A DNA stretch of 64,000 nt, from the NCBI GenBank assembly GCA_016699855.1, contig CP064988.1:4554501-4618500 (forward strand), written 5' to 3'. Shown piece after piece: positions 16,637-25,987 of the stretch. How positions within the stretch are numbered: position 1 is the first letter of the stretch; each line of letters begins with the position of its first letter. This DNA comes from Rhodospirillales bacterium (GTDB taxonomy: Bacteria > Pseudomonadota > Alphaproteobacteria > Reyranellales > Reyranellaceae). The translations under genes and the position numbers were made by a program. Under the pieces are notes generated by a model. That model did no database searches. It was not told where the DNA came from and saw only the letters and a program-made list of their open reading frames with translations.

Positions 16637-18060
16637 CTACGACGGCGGAGCCGAGGTGGTCGTGCTCTGGCCCTGCTTGCGGTACTGCGGGGTCGGGCGC
16701 GCGACGATGTTGTCGGGATCGTCCTCGCGGTGGCGACGGATGAGCGTCTTGTTCGGCTCCGGCGCGCCGAAGTAGAAGCGCACGCCGGCCAGCGCGAAGG
16801 CCTGCTTGTTGGACCGACGCCGCCGTCGGCGAACAGCGACAGGCCGGGAAGGGCCTGGAAGCCGGGCCGGTACTCCGCGCCGAAGCGGCCGATGACCGAG
16901 CCGGCCTCGACGCCGAGACCGGCGCGCAGCATCAGGTCGTCCATCGGGTAGGCCTTGAGGTCGATGCCGCCGACGAAGCCGCTCTTGGTCCGCAGCTTGG
17001 TGCCGCGCTCGCCCCACTGGTAGCCCGCGAAGATGCCGGCCGTGATCTTGTTGAGGTAGAGCTCGCCCTGGCCGCCGACGCGGAATAGGTCGGTCTTGTC
17101 GATGCGCCGCCACTGGCCGGCGGCGCCGACCAGGCCGACGCTGGGGTCGCGCCAGAACAGATGGCCGCCGGTGCCGACCGCGAACTCGCCGTCGATGATG
17201 CCGACGCCGACGTCGCCCTGGACGCCGAAGCTGTGGCCGATCGGCGCGGCGACCGAGCCCGCCGCGAAGCCGGCGAAGCCGTCGAGACCCTTGTTCTCGG
17301 ACTGCATGTAGCCGCCGCTGAGCTCGACCTTGCCGTTGAGGCCGGAGACGGCCGGACCGGAGGCGGACTGCGCGGTGGCCGCGCCGGCCGCCGTGCCGAC
17401 GCCGATCGCGGCCGCGACCGCCGTCAGCCAGCGGCGCACGTTGCGGCGCGACGAGCCGACGAGGCGCGCGGCGCGCTCGTCGACCGGGATGAGCTCGCGT
17501 CCCGGCAGATCGGTGACGGCGCGCACGACGATCGGCGGACGGTTGAAGGCGGGGCTGCCGGAGGCGATCGCGGCGGCCTCGACGGCGCGCTCGCACGCCT
17601 CTTGGAGCCGCTTGCCGGTCGCGACCAGCGCGTCGGTGTCCTCGTTGGTCGGCATGACGACGAACAGAATGCGGGCGGCCGGATCGAGGAACACGCCGCG
17701 GACCAGCTTGCCGTGGTCGCGCCGGAGGGTGGCGGCGGCGTCGACCAGCGCGCGGGCGCGGCCGATCGAGGCGGTCGGATCGTAGACGATCGAGTCGTGG
17801 GCGAAGAGGGCGGCCAGGCGCTCCAGCGAGCGCGGCGCGGCGAGGTCGCGGACGCCATGCTCACGCACGACGACACGGCCCTTGAGGCCGGCGGCGCGCA
17901 GGGCGGCCTCGGCGTCGGCCTTCAGCCGGGGCGTGGGGGCGCCGTCCTTGACGTGCAACGTGACGCGACCGGCGTCCGCGCCGCAGAGGAACACCGGCGC
18001 GATGGCTGAACGGAAGAATCCGTCCAAGGCCGCGTTCAGCGGGGAAATTTGTGTCGTCAT
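16637..18060 (-). CDS. Probable envelope protein with internal membrane segment and beta-barrel-like C-terminus (frameshifted)
   Basis: Residues 1–200 form a soluble alpha/beta region with no recognised family. Residues 203–231 hold a twin-arginine-flanked hydrophobic stretch (SSRRNVRRW then AVAAAIGVGTAAGAATAQ), and beyond it strands rich in alternating Gly/aromatic residues resemble an outer-membrane barrel (LNGKVELSGGYMQ, GEFAVGTGGHLFW, AGIFAGYQWGERGTK). A single missing base near 16814 shifts the frame: with one base restored the protein continues NKQAFALAGVRFYFGAPEP and stops at 16637, about 474 residues in total. Uncorrected, the frame runs on to 16579 as nonsense. I regard it as a sequence error rather than a pseudogene. 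The function is unknown. Confidence 0.6.
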
Positions 18061-18169
18061 CGGGTGCCTCTACCTCAAGCCCAAGTGTGCGACAGTTAGT
18101 TTGCAATCAAGCCCTAGCGATTTCAAGCAAATACAGGGGCTTATAACCACGCATTGCCGCTTGACTTGC

Positions 18170-18820
18170 TCAGCGCCATGCCCAGACGGGCTGGTCGAAA
18201 TGGTCGACCCGGGTGGCCCTGTCCTCCAGCGCGACCTCGCGGAACTGGTAGAGCACCGCCGCCGTGGGGGCGTTGATCTCGGTGTTCATGATCGGCATCG
18301 GCAGGCGGATCACCGGACGGTCGCTCTCCGGGATCGCGAAGATCTCCGGTGATTCGGGCCGGCGCAGCTCGCGCAGCGGAATCCGGAACAGCTTGTCGAC
18401 CTCGGCCGGGTTCGGCGTCACCGCCACGTCGCGCGGCGTCCAGACCACCACCGGCGAGATCAGGTAGCCTGAGCGCGTCGCGTACTCGTCCAGGTGCCCG
18501 AGGATCGCCTCCGGCCCGACCGAGACGCCCAGCTCCTCCTCGAGTTCGCGCAGGGCCGTCTCCTCGACGGTCTCGCCCGGATCGACCCGCCCGCCGGGCA
18601 GGGCGAGCTGGCCTGAATGGGCGCGCAGCTTGGGCGCCCGCCGGGTCAGCAGGAACACCGCGTCGTCGGGGTCGCCGTAGATGTCCGGAGGCTCGTCCCG
18701 GGCGGCGACGCAGATCGCCACCGCCGCCCTTTTCAGGCCGTGGCCGTCGTCGCGGACCTGCCGGTCGAAGCCGGCGAGGCGGTGGCGGATGAGAAGCTGG
18801 AGATCGTCGTCGAAGCGCAT
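18170..18820 (-). CDS. CoA pyrophosphatase-type Nudix hydrolase
   Basis: 216 residues. The Nudix box is seen as GGRVDPGETVEETALR followed by ELEEELG, which binds the metal for pyrophosphate hydrolysis. Immediately before it, LRAHSGQLALPGG matches the UPF0035 signature of NudL/Nudt7-type enzymes that split coenzyme A and its derivatives into phosphopantetheine and ADP. The ATG at 18820 leads into MRFDDDLQLLIRHRL, a normal N-terminus. It is divergent from the lipoprotein protease gene, with about 100 bp between. The overall family is clear; the CoA specificity is inferred from the upstream motif. Confidence 0.85.
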   Translation of the reverse strand: MRFDDDLQLLIRHRLAGFDRQVRDDGHGLKRAAVAICVAARDEPPDIYGDPDDAVFLLTRRAPKLRAHSGQLALPGGRVDPGETVEETALRELEEELGVSVGPEAILGHLDEYATRSGYLISPVVVWTPRDVAVTPNPAEVDKLFRIPLRELRRPESPEIFAIPESDRPVIRLPMPIMNTEINAPTAAVLYQFREVALEDRATRVDHFDQPVWAWR

Positions 18821-18924
18821 GCCGCAGTGTAGGCGTCGGCGGCCGGCGGTGTCGATGGCGCGGTTGCACAGCCGATATTCAAAGGGTATCGTTCATTTGA
18901 AATACACGCTATGGGAGAATTCGG

Positions 18925-20010
18925 ATGCGTGGTTTACGGGCGGCCGCGTTGTCGGCGCTGACCGTGGTCGTCGCGGGGTGCGCGACCTACAAGGTCGTGG
19001 GCCGGTTCGACGACCAGGCGGAGGTCTTCATCGGCAACGTGGCGCACAACGCCATCCTCGGCACCGCCGAGCTGGACGCGGTCGCCAAGGTGTCGGGCAC
19101 GCGTTGCACCGGCAGCTCCGTCGTCGACCACCTCCACGCGCTGGTCCAGCCCGGTTGCGAGGGCCAACGCGGCACCGCCCGGCTGCAATGCACCGACGGG
19201 CGCGTCGTCCAGGCGAAATGGCGGGCGATGAGCTGCACGACCGGTTACGGCGTCGGAATCGACGACCGCGGCTCGACGTTCCGTTTCGTGTTCGGCCTCG
19301 ACGAGGTCGAGGCCGAGGCGGCGCTGCGGCGCATGGCGCAGGAGGCGGCCGTCCTGCCGCCCCCGCCCAAGCCCGGCGCGACCGGCGCGATGGCGCGGCC
19401 GATCCGCGGCATGGGCACGGGCTTCGCGGTCTCGGCGCAGGGCCACGTGCTGACCAACGAGCACGTGGTGCGGGACGGCCGCGCGGTGTTCGTGCGCTTC
19501 GAGGGCGATCCGACCGAATACGAGGCGACGATCGTGGCGCGCTCGCGCGAGCGCGACCTGGCGCTGCTGTCGGTCGCCGCCGCGACCCGGCCGCTGGCGT
19601 TCGCCTCCAGCGCCGGCCTCAAGCGTGGCGAGGACGTGTTCACGCTCGGCTACCCCAGCCCGACGCTGCAGGGCCAGGCGCAGAAGGCGACGTTCGGGCG
19701 CATCAACGCGCTCAGCGGCCTGCGCGACGATCCGGCCGAGCTGCAGACAGACGTGCCGGTGCAGCCCGGCAGCTCCGGCGGACCGCTGCTCAACCGCCGC
19801 GGCGCGGTGGTCGGCGTGGTCGCGTCGTCGCTGGCCCGCACCGCCGGCGCCGCCGCGCCGCAGAACGTCAACTACGCGATCAAATCGGACGTCGTGCTCG
19901 ACTTCCTGCGGCCGCATCTGGCGCCGGCGACGGGCGAGGGCGCGCCGCGCCCGTTCGAGCGCCTGGTGTCCGACGCCGAACGCTCCGTCGCGCACATCGT
20001 GGTGCGCTGA
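18925..20010 (+). CDS. Lipoprotein with trypsin-like serine protease domain
   Basis: 361 residues. The N-terminus is a lipoprotein signal with lipobox VVAGC, so the product is likely anchored in a membrane facing the periplasm. Residues about 30–140 form an extra region with four or more cysteines (GTRCTGSS, QPGCEGQ, LQCTDG, MSCTTG). The protease domain (about 165–345) carries the S1C-type triad: TNEHVV (His), RERDLALL (Asp) and QPGSSGGPLL (Ser). No PDZ domain follows, unlike DegP. Likely a periplasmic protease with an unknown target. AT-rich sequence at 18890–18915 probably holds the promoter. The gene is convergent with serA across a repeat pair. Confidence 0.8.
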   Translation: MRGLRAAALSALTVVVAGCATYKVVGRFDDQAEVFIGNVAHNAILGTAELDAVAKVSGTRCTGSSVVDHLHALVQPGCEGQRGTARLQCTDGRVVQAKWRAMSCTTGYGVGIDDRGSTFRFVFGLDEVEAEAALRRMAQEAAVLPPPPKPGATGAMARPIRGMGTGFAVSAQGHVLTNEHVVRDGRAVFVRFEGDPTEYEATIVARSRERDLALLSVAAATRPLAFASSAGLKRGEDVFTLGYPSPTLQGQAQKATFGRINALSGLRDDPAELQTDVPVQPGSSGGPLLNRRGAVVGVVASSLARTAGAAAPQNVNYAIKSDVVLDFLRPHLAPATGEGAPRPFERLVSDAERSVAHIVVR

Positions 20011-20063
20011 CGGCCGAGGCGCGCTGCGTCCAGGTCGTCTTTCCCGACACAGGCAGCGCGGCG

Positions 20064-20165
20064 TCGAGGTCCTTCGCCGCGCTCAGGACGACATGAAGGC
20101 GGCATCGGGCGGGGCCGTCGACGCGTTCGCGTCATCGTCGTCCCGAGCGCAGCGAAGGTCCTCGA
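20064..20165. repeat. Inverted pair of dispersed repeats between convergent genes
   Basis: Arms 20064–20092 and 20137–20165 (29 nt each) are near-perfect reverse complements of each other and belong to the GTCGTCCCGAGCGCAGCGAAGG family. They could form a long hairpin between the stops of the protease gene and serA, possibly acting as a bidirectional terminator. Confidence 0.7.
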
Positions 20166-20226
20166 CGCTCGAACAGCACGACGGTCGCGCCGGTCGACCC
20201 GCGAGAGCGGCCGGCGCCCGCGCCGC

Positions 20227-21803
20227 CTAGAACGCCAGCGGCTTGGCCTGAGTGACGCCGGGGATGGCGCAGATGCGCGCCACCAGCTCCGGCGACATCG
20301 GCGAGTCGACGGCGACCAGCGCGATCGCCTCGCCGCCGGGCTTGTCGCGGCCGAGATGGAAGGTCGCGATGTTGACGCCGGCGTCGCCCAGCAGCGCGCC
20401 GAGGCGGCCGATGAAGCCGGGCTTGTCCTCGTTGGTGATGTAGAGCATGTGCGGCGCGAACTCGGCCTCGATCTCGATGCCCTTGATGTTCACCAGCCGG
20501 GGCTTGCTGCCGCCGAACAAGGTGCCGGAGACCGAGCGCGTGCGGCGCTCGGTCGTGACCGTGACGGTGATCTGCGTCTGGTAGTCGGCGTCGCGCTCGT
20601 GCTTCACCTCGGCGACGTCGATGCCGCGCTCGCGCGCCATGATCGGCGCGTTGACCATGTTGACGGTCTCGAGCTGCGGGCGCAGCAGGCCGGTGATCAC
20701 CGCCTGGGTCAGCGGCTTGACGTTGAGCGCCGCGACCGCGCCCTCGTACTCGATGCTGACCGCCTTGATCCCGGTCTCGGTGAGCTGGCCGGCGAACGAG
20801 CCGAGATTGCCGGCGAGCTTGAGGTACGGCGCCAGCCGGGGCGCGTCCTCGGCCGAGACGTTGGGCATGTTCAGCGAGTTCACCACGGCGCCGGTGACGA
20901 GGTAGTCGCTCATCTGCTCGGCGACCTGCAGCGCCACGTTCTCCTGCGCCTCCAGCGTGCTGGCGCCGAGATGCGGCGTGCACACGAGGTTGGGCGCGCC
21001 GAACAGCACGTTGGTCTTCGCGGGCTCCTCGACGAAGACGTCGAACGCCGCGCCGGCGATGTGGCCGGAGATCAGCAGGTCGCGCACCGCCAGCTCGTCG
21101 ACCAGCCCCCCGCGCGCGCAGTTGACGATGCGCACGCCCTTGCGCGCCTTCATCAGCCGCTCGCGGCCCAGGATGTTGCGGGTCTGGTCGTTGAGCGGCG
21201 TGTGGAGCGAGATGAAATCGGCGCGCGCCACCAGCTCGTCCAGCGTCACGCGCTCGACGCCCAGCGCCGTGGCGCGCTCCTCCGACAGGAACGGATCGTA
21301 GGCGATGACGCGCATCTTCAGGCCGATGGCGCGCTCGGCGACGATGGCGCCGATGTTGCCGCAGCCGATCAGGCCGAGCGTCTTGAACGACAGCTCGATG
21401 CCCATGAATCGGTTCTTCTCCCACTTGCCGGCCTGGGTCGAGGCGTTGGCCTCGGGGATCTGGCGGGCCAGCGCGAACATCATGGCGATGGCGTGCTCGG
21501 CGGTGGTGATGGCGTTGCCGAACGGCGTGTTCATGACCACCACGCCGCGGGCGGTGGCGGCCTTGATGTCGACGTTGTCGACGCCGATGCCGGCGCGGCC
21601 GACGACCTGAGGTTGGTCGCGACCGCCAGCACCTCGGCCGTGACCTTGGTGGCGGAGCGGATCGCGAGGCCGTCGTACTGGCCGACGATGGCGCGCAGCT
21701 CCTCGGGCTTGAGGCCGACCTTGACGTCGACCTCGACGCCGCGCTCGCGGAAGATCTCGGCGGCGCGCGCCGACAGGTCGTCGGAGATCAGGACTTTGGG
21801 CAT
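20227..21803 (-). CDS. serA: D-3-phosphoglycerate dehydrogenase (one-base frameshift)
   Basis: First enzyme of serine synthesis: oxidises 3-phosphoglycerate with NAD. Reading from the ATG at 21803, MPKVLISDDLSARAAEIF opens the N-terminal half. Near 21607 a base is missing (CTCAGGTC where CTCAAGGTC would be expected) and the frame jumps; with it restored the protein runs VVGRAGIGVDNVDIKAATARG, LIGCGNIGAIVAERA (NAD-binding glycine motif), VNCARGGLVDE, and then the long-form intervening and C-terminal ACT domains ending TQAKPLAF, about 525 residues. Catalytic Arg, Glu and His regions (NCARGGL, FVEEPA, TPHLGAST) are intact. The deletion is most likely a read error. serC lies upstream in the same direction, split from it by a GIY-YIG gene. 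Confidence 0.9.
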
Positions 21804-21884
21804 GGGGCGGTTCCGTTCTCGATTGAGAGGGTGATGGGAGGTGGCGGAGCGGCGGGGCTAGAAGCCGCTTTTGTCGACCGGGAC

Positions 21885-21911
21885 TGTCATCCCGAGCGGA
21901 GCGAGGGATCC
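21885..21911. repeat. Dispersed GTCATCCCGAGCG-type repeat
   Basis: A copy at the 3' end of the GIY-YIG gene. It supplies that gene's last codons (DPSLRSG) and stop codon. An inverted copy at 22231–22257 lies before the gene, so the two flank it. Confidence 0.75.
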
Positions 21912-22198
21912 AGGGGCGGCCGTGGCGCGAGATCCGCCCAGGCGGGATTGGCCGACTCCACGAGCCGGTCCTTCTTCTCGCGGCGCCATCCCTTGAGCTC
22001 CTTCTCGCGCGCGATCGCGTCGTCGATCCGGTCGCAGGTCTCGACATGCACGAGGGTGTCGATGCGGTAGCGCCGCGTGAACGCGCCGCCGGCGCCGGCG
22101 CGATGCTCGGCCACGCGGCGTTCGAGATCGTTCGTCACGCCGATGTACATGGCGGTCCGGTGGACGTTGGTCATGATGTACACGTGGTAGGTGCGCAT
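21887..22198 (-). CDS. GIY-YIG superfamily nuclease-like protein
   Basis: 103 residues, the size of single-domain YhbQ/UPF0213-type proteins. The catalytic region shows HVYIMTN then TAMYIGVTNDLERRVAEH, matching the GIY-YIG pair as VYI and YIG, with the arginine in ERRVAEH. It continues with FTRRYRIDTLVHVE and AIAREKELKGWRREKK, which are typical. Activity is nuclease-like by fold, but the cellular role of these small members is unclear. The last residues DPSLRSG and the stop come from a dispersed repeat, and another copy sits just before the gene, suggesting it arrived as, or was carried by, a repeat-flanked cassette inside serC–serA. Confidence 0.8.
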   Translation of the reverse strand: MRTYHVYIMTNVHRTAMYIGVTNDLERRVAEHRAGAGGAFTRRYRIDTLVHVETCDRIDDAIAREKELKGWRREKKDRLVESANPAWADLAPRPPLDPSLRSG

Positions 22199-22230
22199 CG
22201 ATGTCGCTCGGCTGGGCGAGGGAAGACACT

Positions 22231-22358
22231 GGATCCCTCGCTGCGCTCGGGATGACAGGAGGGGCGGAACGTTTCGGCGCCGCTCCCGGGACAGAGAGGG
22301 GGCGGAACGTTTCGGCGCCGCTCCCGGGACAGAGAGGGGGCGGACCGCCTCCGCGCCG
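22231..22358. repeat. Dispersed repeat plus 38-bp tandem repeat
   Basis: 22231–22257 is an inverted copy of the GTCATCCCGAGCG-type repeat. From 22261 a 38-bp unit starting GGGGCGGAACGTTTCGGCG occurs twice exactly (22261, 22299) and a third time in degenerate form (22337). It fills the gap between serC and the GIY-YIG gene. Confidence 0.75.
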
Positions 22359-22440
22359 CGCCGGGGATGGTGCGCGCGACCCGCGCAGCGCGTCCTCGTG
22401 GCGCCCCCTCTCCGCCTCGGACGGGCGGAGAGGGGGCGCG

Positions 22441-23607
22441 TCAGGCGGCCTTGCCGGCGAACTCGCGTTCGATCTCGGCGTAGGCCCAGTCGAGCCACGG
22501 GCACAGCGCCTCGAGGTCGGCGGCCTCGACGGTGGCGCCGCACCAGATGCGCAGGCCCGGCGGGGCGTCGCGGTAGGAGCCGAGGTCGTAGCCGGCCTTC
22601 TCGGCCTCCAGCAGATCGGCCATCCTCTTCGCCGCCGCCGCCTGCCTGGCGGCGTCGAGCGCGGCGAACCACGGCGCCACGATGTTGAGGCACACCGAGG
22701 TGTTCGACCGCGTCGCGGGGTCGGCGGCGAGGAAGCCGATCCACGGCCGCTTGGCGGCGAATTTCTCGAGCACCGCGAGATTGGCGTTGGATCTAGCCAT
22801 CAGCCCCTTCAGGCCGCCGACCGACTCGCCCCACACCAGCCCGTCGATCGCGTCCTCGACCGCGACCATCGACGGCGTGTTGATGGTCTCGCCCTTGAAG
22901 ACGCCCTCGGTCAGCTTGCCGCCGGAGGTGAGGCGGAAGATCTTCGGCAGCGGCCACGGCGGCGTGTAAGTCGTCAGGCGCTCGACCGCGCGCGGGCTCA
23001 GCACCAGCATGCCGTGCGCGCCCTCGCCGCCCATCACCTTCTGCCAGCTCCACGTCACGACATCGAGCTTGGCCCATGGCAGATCCATCGCGAACGCGGC
23101 CGAGGTGGCGTCGCAGATCGCGAGGCCTGCGCGGTCGTCGGCGATCCACGCGCCGTCGGGCACCTTGACGCCCGAGGTCGTGCCGTTCCACGTGAACACC
23201 ACGTCGCGCGACCAATCGACCATCTTGAGGTCGGGCAGCGCGCCGTAGGGCGCGTTGATGGTGCGCGCGTCCTTGAGCTTGAGCTGCTTGACGATGTCGT
23301 TGGCCCAGCCCTCGCCGAAGCTCTCCCAGGTCAGCACGTCGACGCCGCGGGCGCCGAGCATGGACCACAGCGTCATCTCGACGGCGCCGGTGTCGGAGGC
23401 GGGCACGATGCCGATCCGGTAATCCGCGGGGATTCCGAGCAGGGCGCGCGTGCGGTCGATGACCTCGGCGAGCTTCTGTTTACCCAGCTTGGAGCGGTGG
23501 GAGCGGCCGGTCGCGGCCCCCTTCAGCGCCTCGGGAGTCCATCCCGGTCTCTTGGCGCAGGGTCCCGAGGAGAAATCGGGACAGTTCGGGCGTGCGTTCG
23601 GCTTCAT
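22441..23607 (-). CDS. serC: Phosphoserine aminotransferase
   Basis: 388 residues, a fold-type-I PLP enzyme that transaminates 3-phosphohydroxypyruvate, the second step of serine synthesis. The N-terminus NCPDFSSGPCAKRPGW is the known form of the alphaproteobacterial/archaeal-type SerC. The PLP lysine region is VVTWSWQKVMGGEGAHG (about residue 195), with DATSAAFAMDLPW just before it supplying the PLP-binding aspartate. TNTPSMV-like segments (ETINTPSMVAVED) are typical. It lies upstream of serA with a GIY-YIG gene and repeats in between, so the usual serC–serA operon is interrupted but may still be cotranscribed. Confidence 0.95.
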   Translation of the reverse strand: MKPNARPNCPDFSSGPCAKRPGWTPEALKGAATGRSHRSKLGKQKLAEVIDRTRALLGIPADYRIGIVPASDTGAVEMTLWSMLGARGVDVLTWESFGEGWANDIVKQLKLKDARTINAPYGALPDLKMVDWSRDVVFTWNGTTSGVKVPDGAWIADDRAGLAICDATSAAFAMDLPWAKLDVVTWSWQKVMGGEGAHGMLVLSPRAVERLTTYTPPWPLPKIFRLTSGGKLTEGVFKGETINTPSMVAVEDAIDGLVWGESVGGLKGLMARSNANLAVLEKFAAKRPWIGFLAADPATRSNTSVCLNIVAPWFAALDAARQAAAAKRMADLLEAEKAGYDLGSYRDAPPGLRIWCGATVEAADLEALCPWLDWAYAEIEREFAGKAA

Positions 23608-23765
23608 CGCGGCTCCCCTTGCAGAGAGTAAGCGCCCCGGTGGGGGGGCGTGACCCGCCGCGCGTGTACGCCGGATGGCGCGCGGGGGTCAAGACACGCG
23701 ATGTTTCGATTGTTTACAGCCGGGGAGACAGCGGGGGTATCGCATACGGCCGATCTGGAAGATGA

Positions 23766-23864
23766 ACCACGGAGGCACGGAGACACGGAGGATCGACGGT
23801 CGCGCGTCTTGGGCGCGCGATCATCGGCTCTTTTCGGACCTCGGTGTCTCGGTGTCCCTGTGGT
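23766..23864. repeat. Inverted repeat of the ACCACGGAGGCACGGAG family
   Basis: Arms 23766–23791 and 23839–23864 match in about 21 of 26 positions as reverse complements. The arm sequence is a widely dispersed bacterial intergenic motif. It occupies the gap 23608–23909, which otherwise holds only the serC upstream region; a promoter for serC is expected there, but no clear element was read. Confidence 0.7.
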
Positions 23865-23909
23865 CGACCGTCTCGCGGATCGAACGACGGCGCCATATGC
23901 GGTGCCGCG

Positions 23910-25754
23910 TCACTCCGCCGCGCGCAGGGCCGCGACCTTGGCGCGCTGGCCGTCCTCGCGGCGCTTGTTGGCGACGGCCTTGGCGCCGCCGGCGGTGCCG
24001 CTGAACATCTCCAGCGCGTCGAGGTCCTCGGCCACCGTCGGCGTCGTGGCGACGTCCATGTAGGCGAGCCGGTTCGGATCGCGCGCCACCTTGCGGTAGA
24101 TCCGGTAGGCCTTCAGCGCCATCGTCGCGTAACGCCAGCCCTTGCGCGCGGTCTCGGCCCAGTAGCGCGGGTAGAACGTCAGCACGCCCTCGACCGGCAG
24201 GCCCGGCCGGCGGTCCGTCCGGTACTTGCGGCGCAGCACGCCGCCCTCCAGCGGATGGACGTTCTCCAGCAGGTACATCAGGTAGAACCACAGCATCAGC
24301 CGCATCTTGGCGCGCGGCCGGCCGCTCTCGATCGCCGCGGCGCGGCGGATCACGGTCTCCATGTGGGCGTCGCTGAAGTAGCTGTGCCAGGCCTCGGCGT
24401 AGACGCCGTCCCAGTCCGCGTCGCTCATCCTCTCGTGGTGCGTGACGCGGTGGTTGAGGTCGTACTTGTTGAGGTCCGGATCCATCCAGACGCCCTCGCC
24501 GAGCATGCGGCGGTGGTCCTCGGAGCCGGGCAGGGGCGTCAGGAAGAAGAACTCCAGCAGGTCGACCGGCAGCTCGCGCTTGATGATCTCGATGTCGCGC
24601 AGGATCGACTCGCGCGTGTCGCCGGGGAAGCCGAGGATGTAGCCGGCGTAGGTCGTGACCCCGAACTCGCGCCACTTCTGCAGCATGGTCCGGTAGTCGG
24701 TGATCTTGTTCTGCCGCTTCTTGGCGGCCATCAGGTTGTCGGGGTTGATGTTCTCCAGCCCGATGAACACGCGGTTGACGCCGGCCCGGCACGCCTTCTC
24801 GATGAAGCGCGGGATGCGGTGGCACTGCGTGTCGACCTGGATCACCAGCTTGAACTTGAGGCCCTCCTCCTCGCGCAGCCGGATCATCCGGTCGAACAGC
24901 GCCTCCCAGTCGCGGTTGCGCGCGAAATTGTCGTCGGTGATGAAGAACTTGCGCACGTTCTGGCGCGCGTTCTCGCGGATGATCAGCTCGAGGTCGTCGG
25001 CGGTGCGGAACCGGCTCTTGCGGCCCTGCACGTTGATGATGGTGCAGAACGAGCACTGGAACGGGCAGCCGCGGCCGAGGTCGAAGCTGGAGCGGCCGCC
25101 CTCGGTGCGGCGCACCGCCTCGAGCGGCAGGATCGGCACCGGCTCGCCCTCGAGCGAGGGCAGGTTGTCCATCCGGTTGTAGAGCGGCTTCAGCGTCCCG
25201 GCGTGGGCGTCGCGCAGCACGTCGTCGAGGCCGCCGTTCTCGGACTCGCCGGCCACCATCGTGATGCCGTCCGCCTGCGCGGCGCGGATCTCGGCCGGCA
25301 GCTCCTTGAGCATCGAGATGCAGCCCGACACGTGGAAGCCGCCGATCGCCACCGGCAGCCCGGCCGCGAGGAACGGCTTGGCGAGGTGGGTGGCGCGCGG
25401 GAACTGGTTGGACTGCACGCCCACCAGGGCGATCAGCGCCTTGCCGCCCTGGCGGCGGATGTCGGCGATGATGCGCTCCGGCCGGACGCGGAAATTGGTC
25501 TCGTCGTAGGTCGACAGGCGGATGTCGATTTCGGGTCCCAGCACGTCGCGCCTGCGCGCGTCCTCGGCCAGTCCGTTCAACGCCGCCAGCGTGTTGGCGG
25601 GGATGGCGGATCGGAACCACTGGATCGGATAGCCGTCGTCGTCGTAATGCGTCGGCTTGATCATCACGAAGTGGAACGGCTCGCGTCGAGTCGATGCCAT
25701 CATTGCCCCCAACTCGGCGCCCGCGACGGGGGCGCCGGTCCGCATTGTTCCCAT
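23910..25754 (-). CDS. B12-binding domain radical SAM enzyme
   Basis: 614 residues from the ATG at 25754; ATGs at 25745, 25703 and 25700 are alternatives, and similarity begins at FHFVMIKPTHYDDDGYP. The N-terminal third is a cobalamin-binding-like Rossmann region (ALVGVQSNQFP, VAIGGFHVSGC). The radical SAM core has the iron-sulfur motif CPFQCSFC near residue 240, then ITDDNFARN and FIGLENINPDNL on the barrel strands. The C-terminal part includes a possible membrane-facing helix (MLWFYLMYLLENV). Such enzymes methylate or rearrange unreactive carbons, for example in hopanoid or bacteriochlorophyll synthesis; the substrate here is unknown. It stands alone, with a 230-bp upstream gap. Confidence 0.8.
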   Translation of the reverse strand: MGTMRTGAPVAGAELGAMMASTRREPFHFVMIKPTHYDDDGYPIQWFRSAIPANTLAALNGLAEDARRRDVLGPEIDIRLSTYDETNFRVRPERIIADIRRQGGKALIALVGVQSNQFPRATHLAKPFLAAGLPVAIGGFHVSGCISMLKELPAEIRAAQADGITMVAGESENGGLDDVLRDAHAGTLKPLYNRMDNLPSLEGEPVPILPLEAVRRTEGGRSSFDLGRGCPFQCSFCTIINVQGRKSRFRTADDLELIIRENARQNVRKFFITDDNFARNRDWEALFDRMIRLREEEGLKFKLVIQVDTQCHRIPRFIEKACRAGVNRVFIGLENINPDNLMAAKKRQNKITDYRTMLQKWREFGVTTYAGYILGFPGDTRESILRDIEIIKRELPVDLLEFFFLTPLPGSEDHRRMLGEGVWMDPDLNKYDLNHRVTHHERMSDADWDGVYAEAWHSYFSDAHMETVIRRAAAIESGRPRAKMRLMLWFYLMYLLENVHPLEGGVLRRKYRTDRRPGLPVEGVLTFYPRYWAETARKGWRYATMALKAYRIYRKVARDPNRLAYMDVATTPTVAEDLDALEMFSGTAGGAKAVANKRREDGQRAKVAALRAAE

Positions 25755-25987
25755 TCCCTCGGCGCCGGCATGGGTCGCTTGTTGAGGCGGGCCTCCAACG
25801 CCATCCGGAACCGGACGTCGCGGGAACCACGTCTTAGGGCAATCTAACCGACATCGCCGTCGCGTGAAACCACCGATTTGCGACCGATTCGCGGCTGCGC
25901 GGTGCGTCGCACCGAGCCGGGGGGCTTGACGTTGGCCTCCGGCGGGCCAGATGTCCCTACGGGAAACGTGCCCATCGGGAGGATTCC

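Noticed and set aside
20227..21803. serA as a pseudogene
   Set aside because: Only one base is missing and all catalytic regions are intact; two other genes in the window show the same type of defect, pointing to sequence error.
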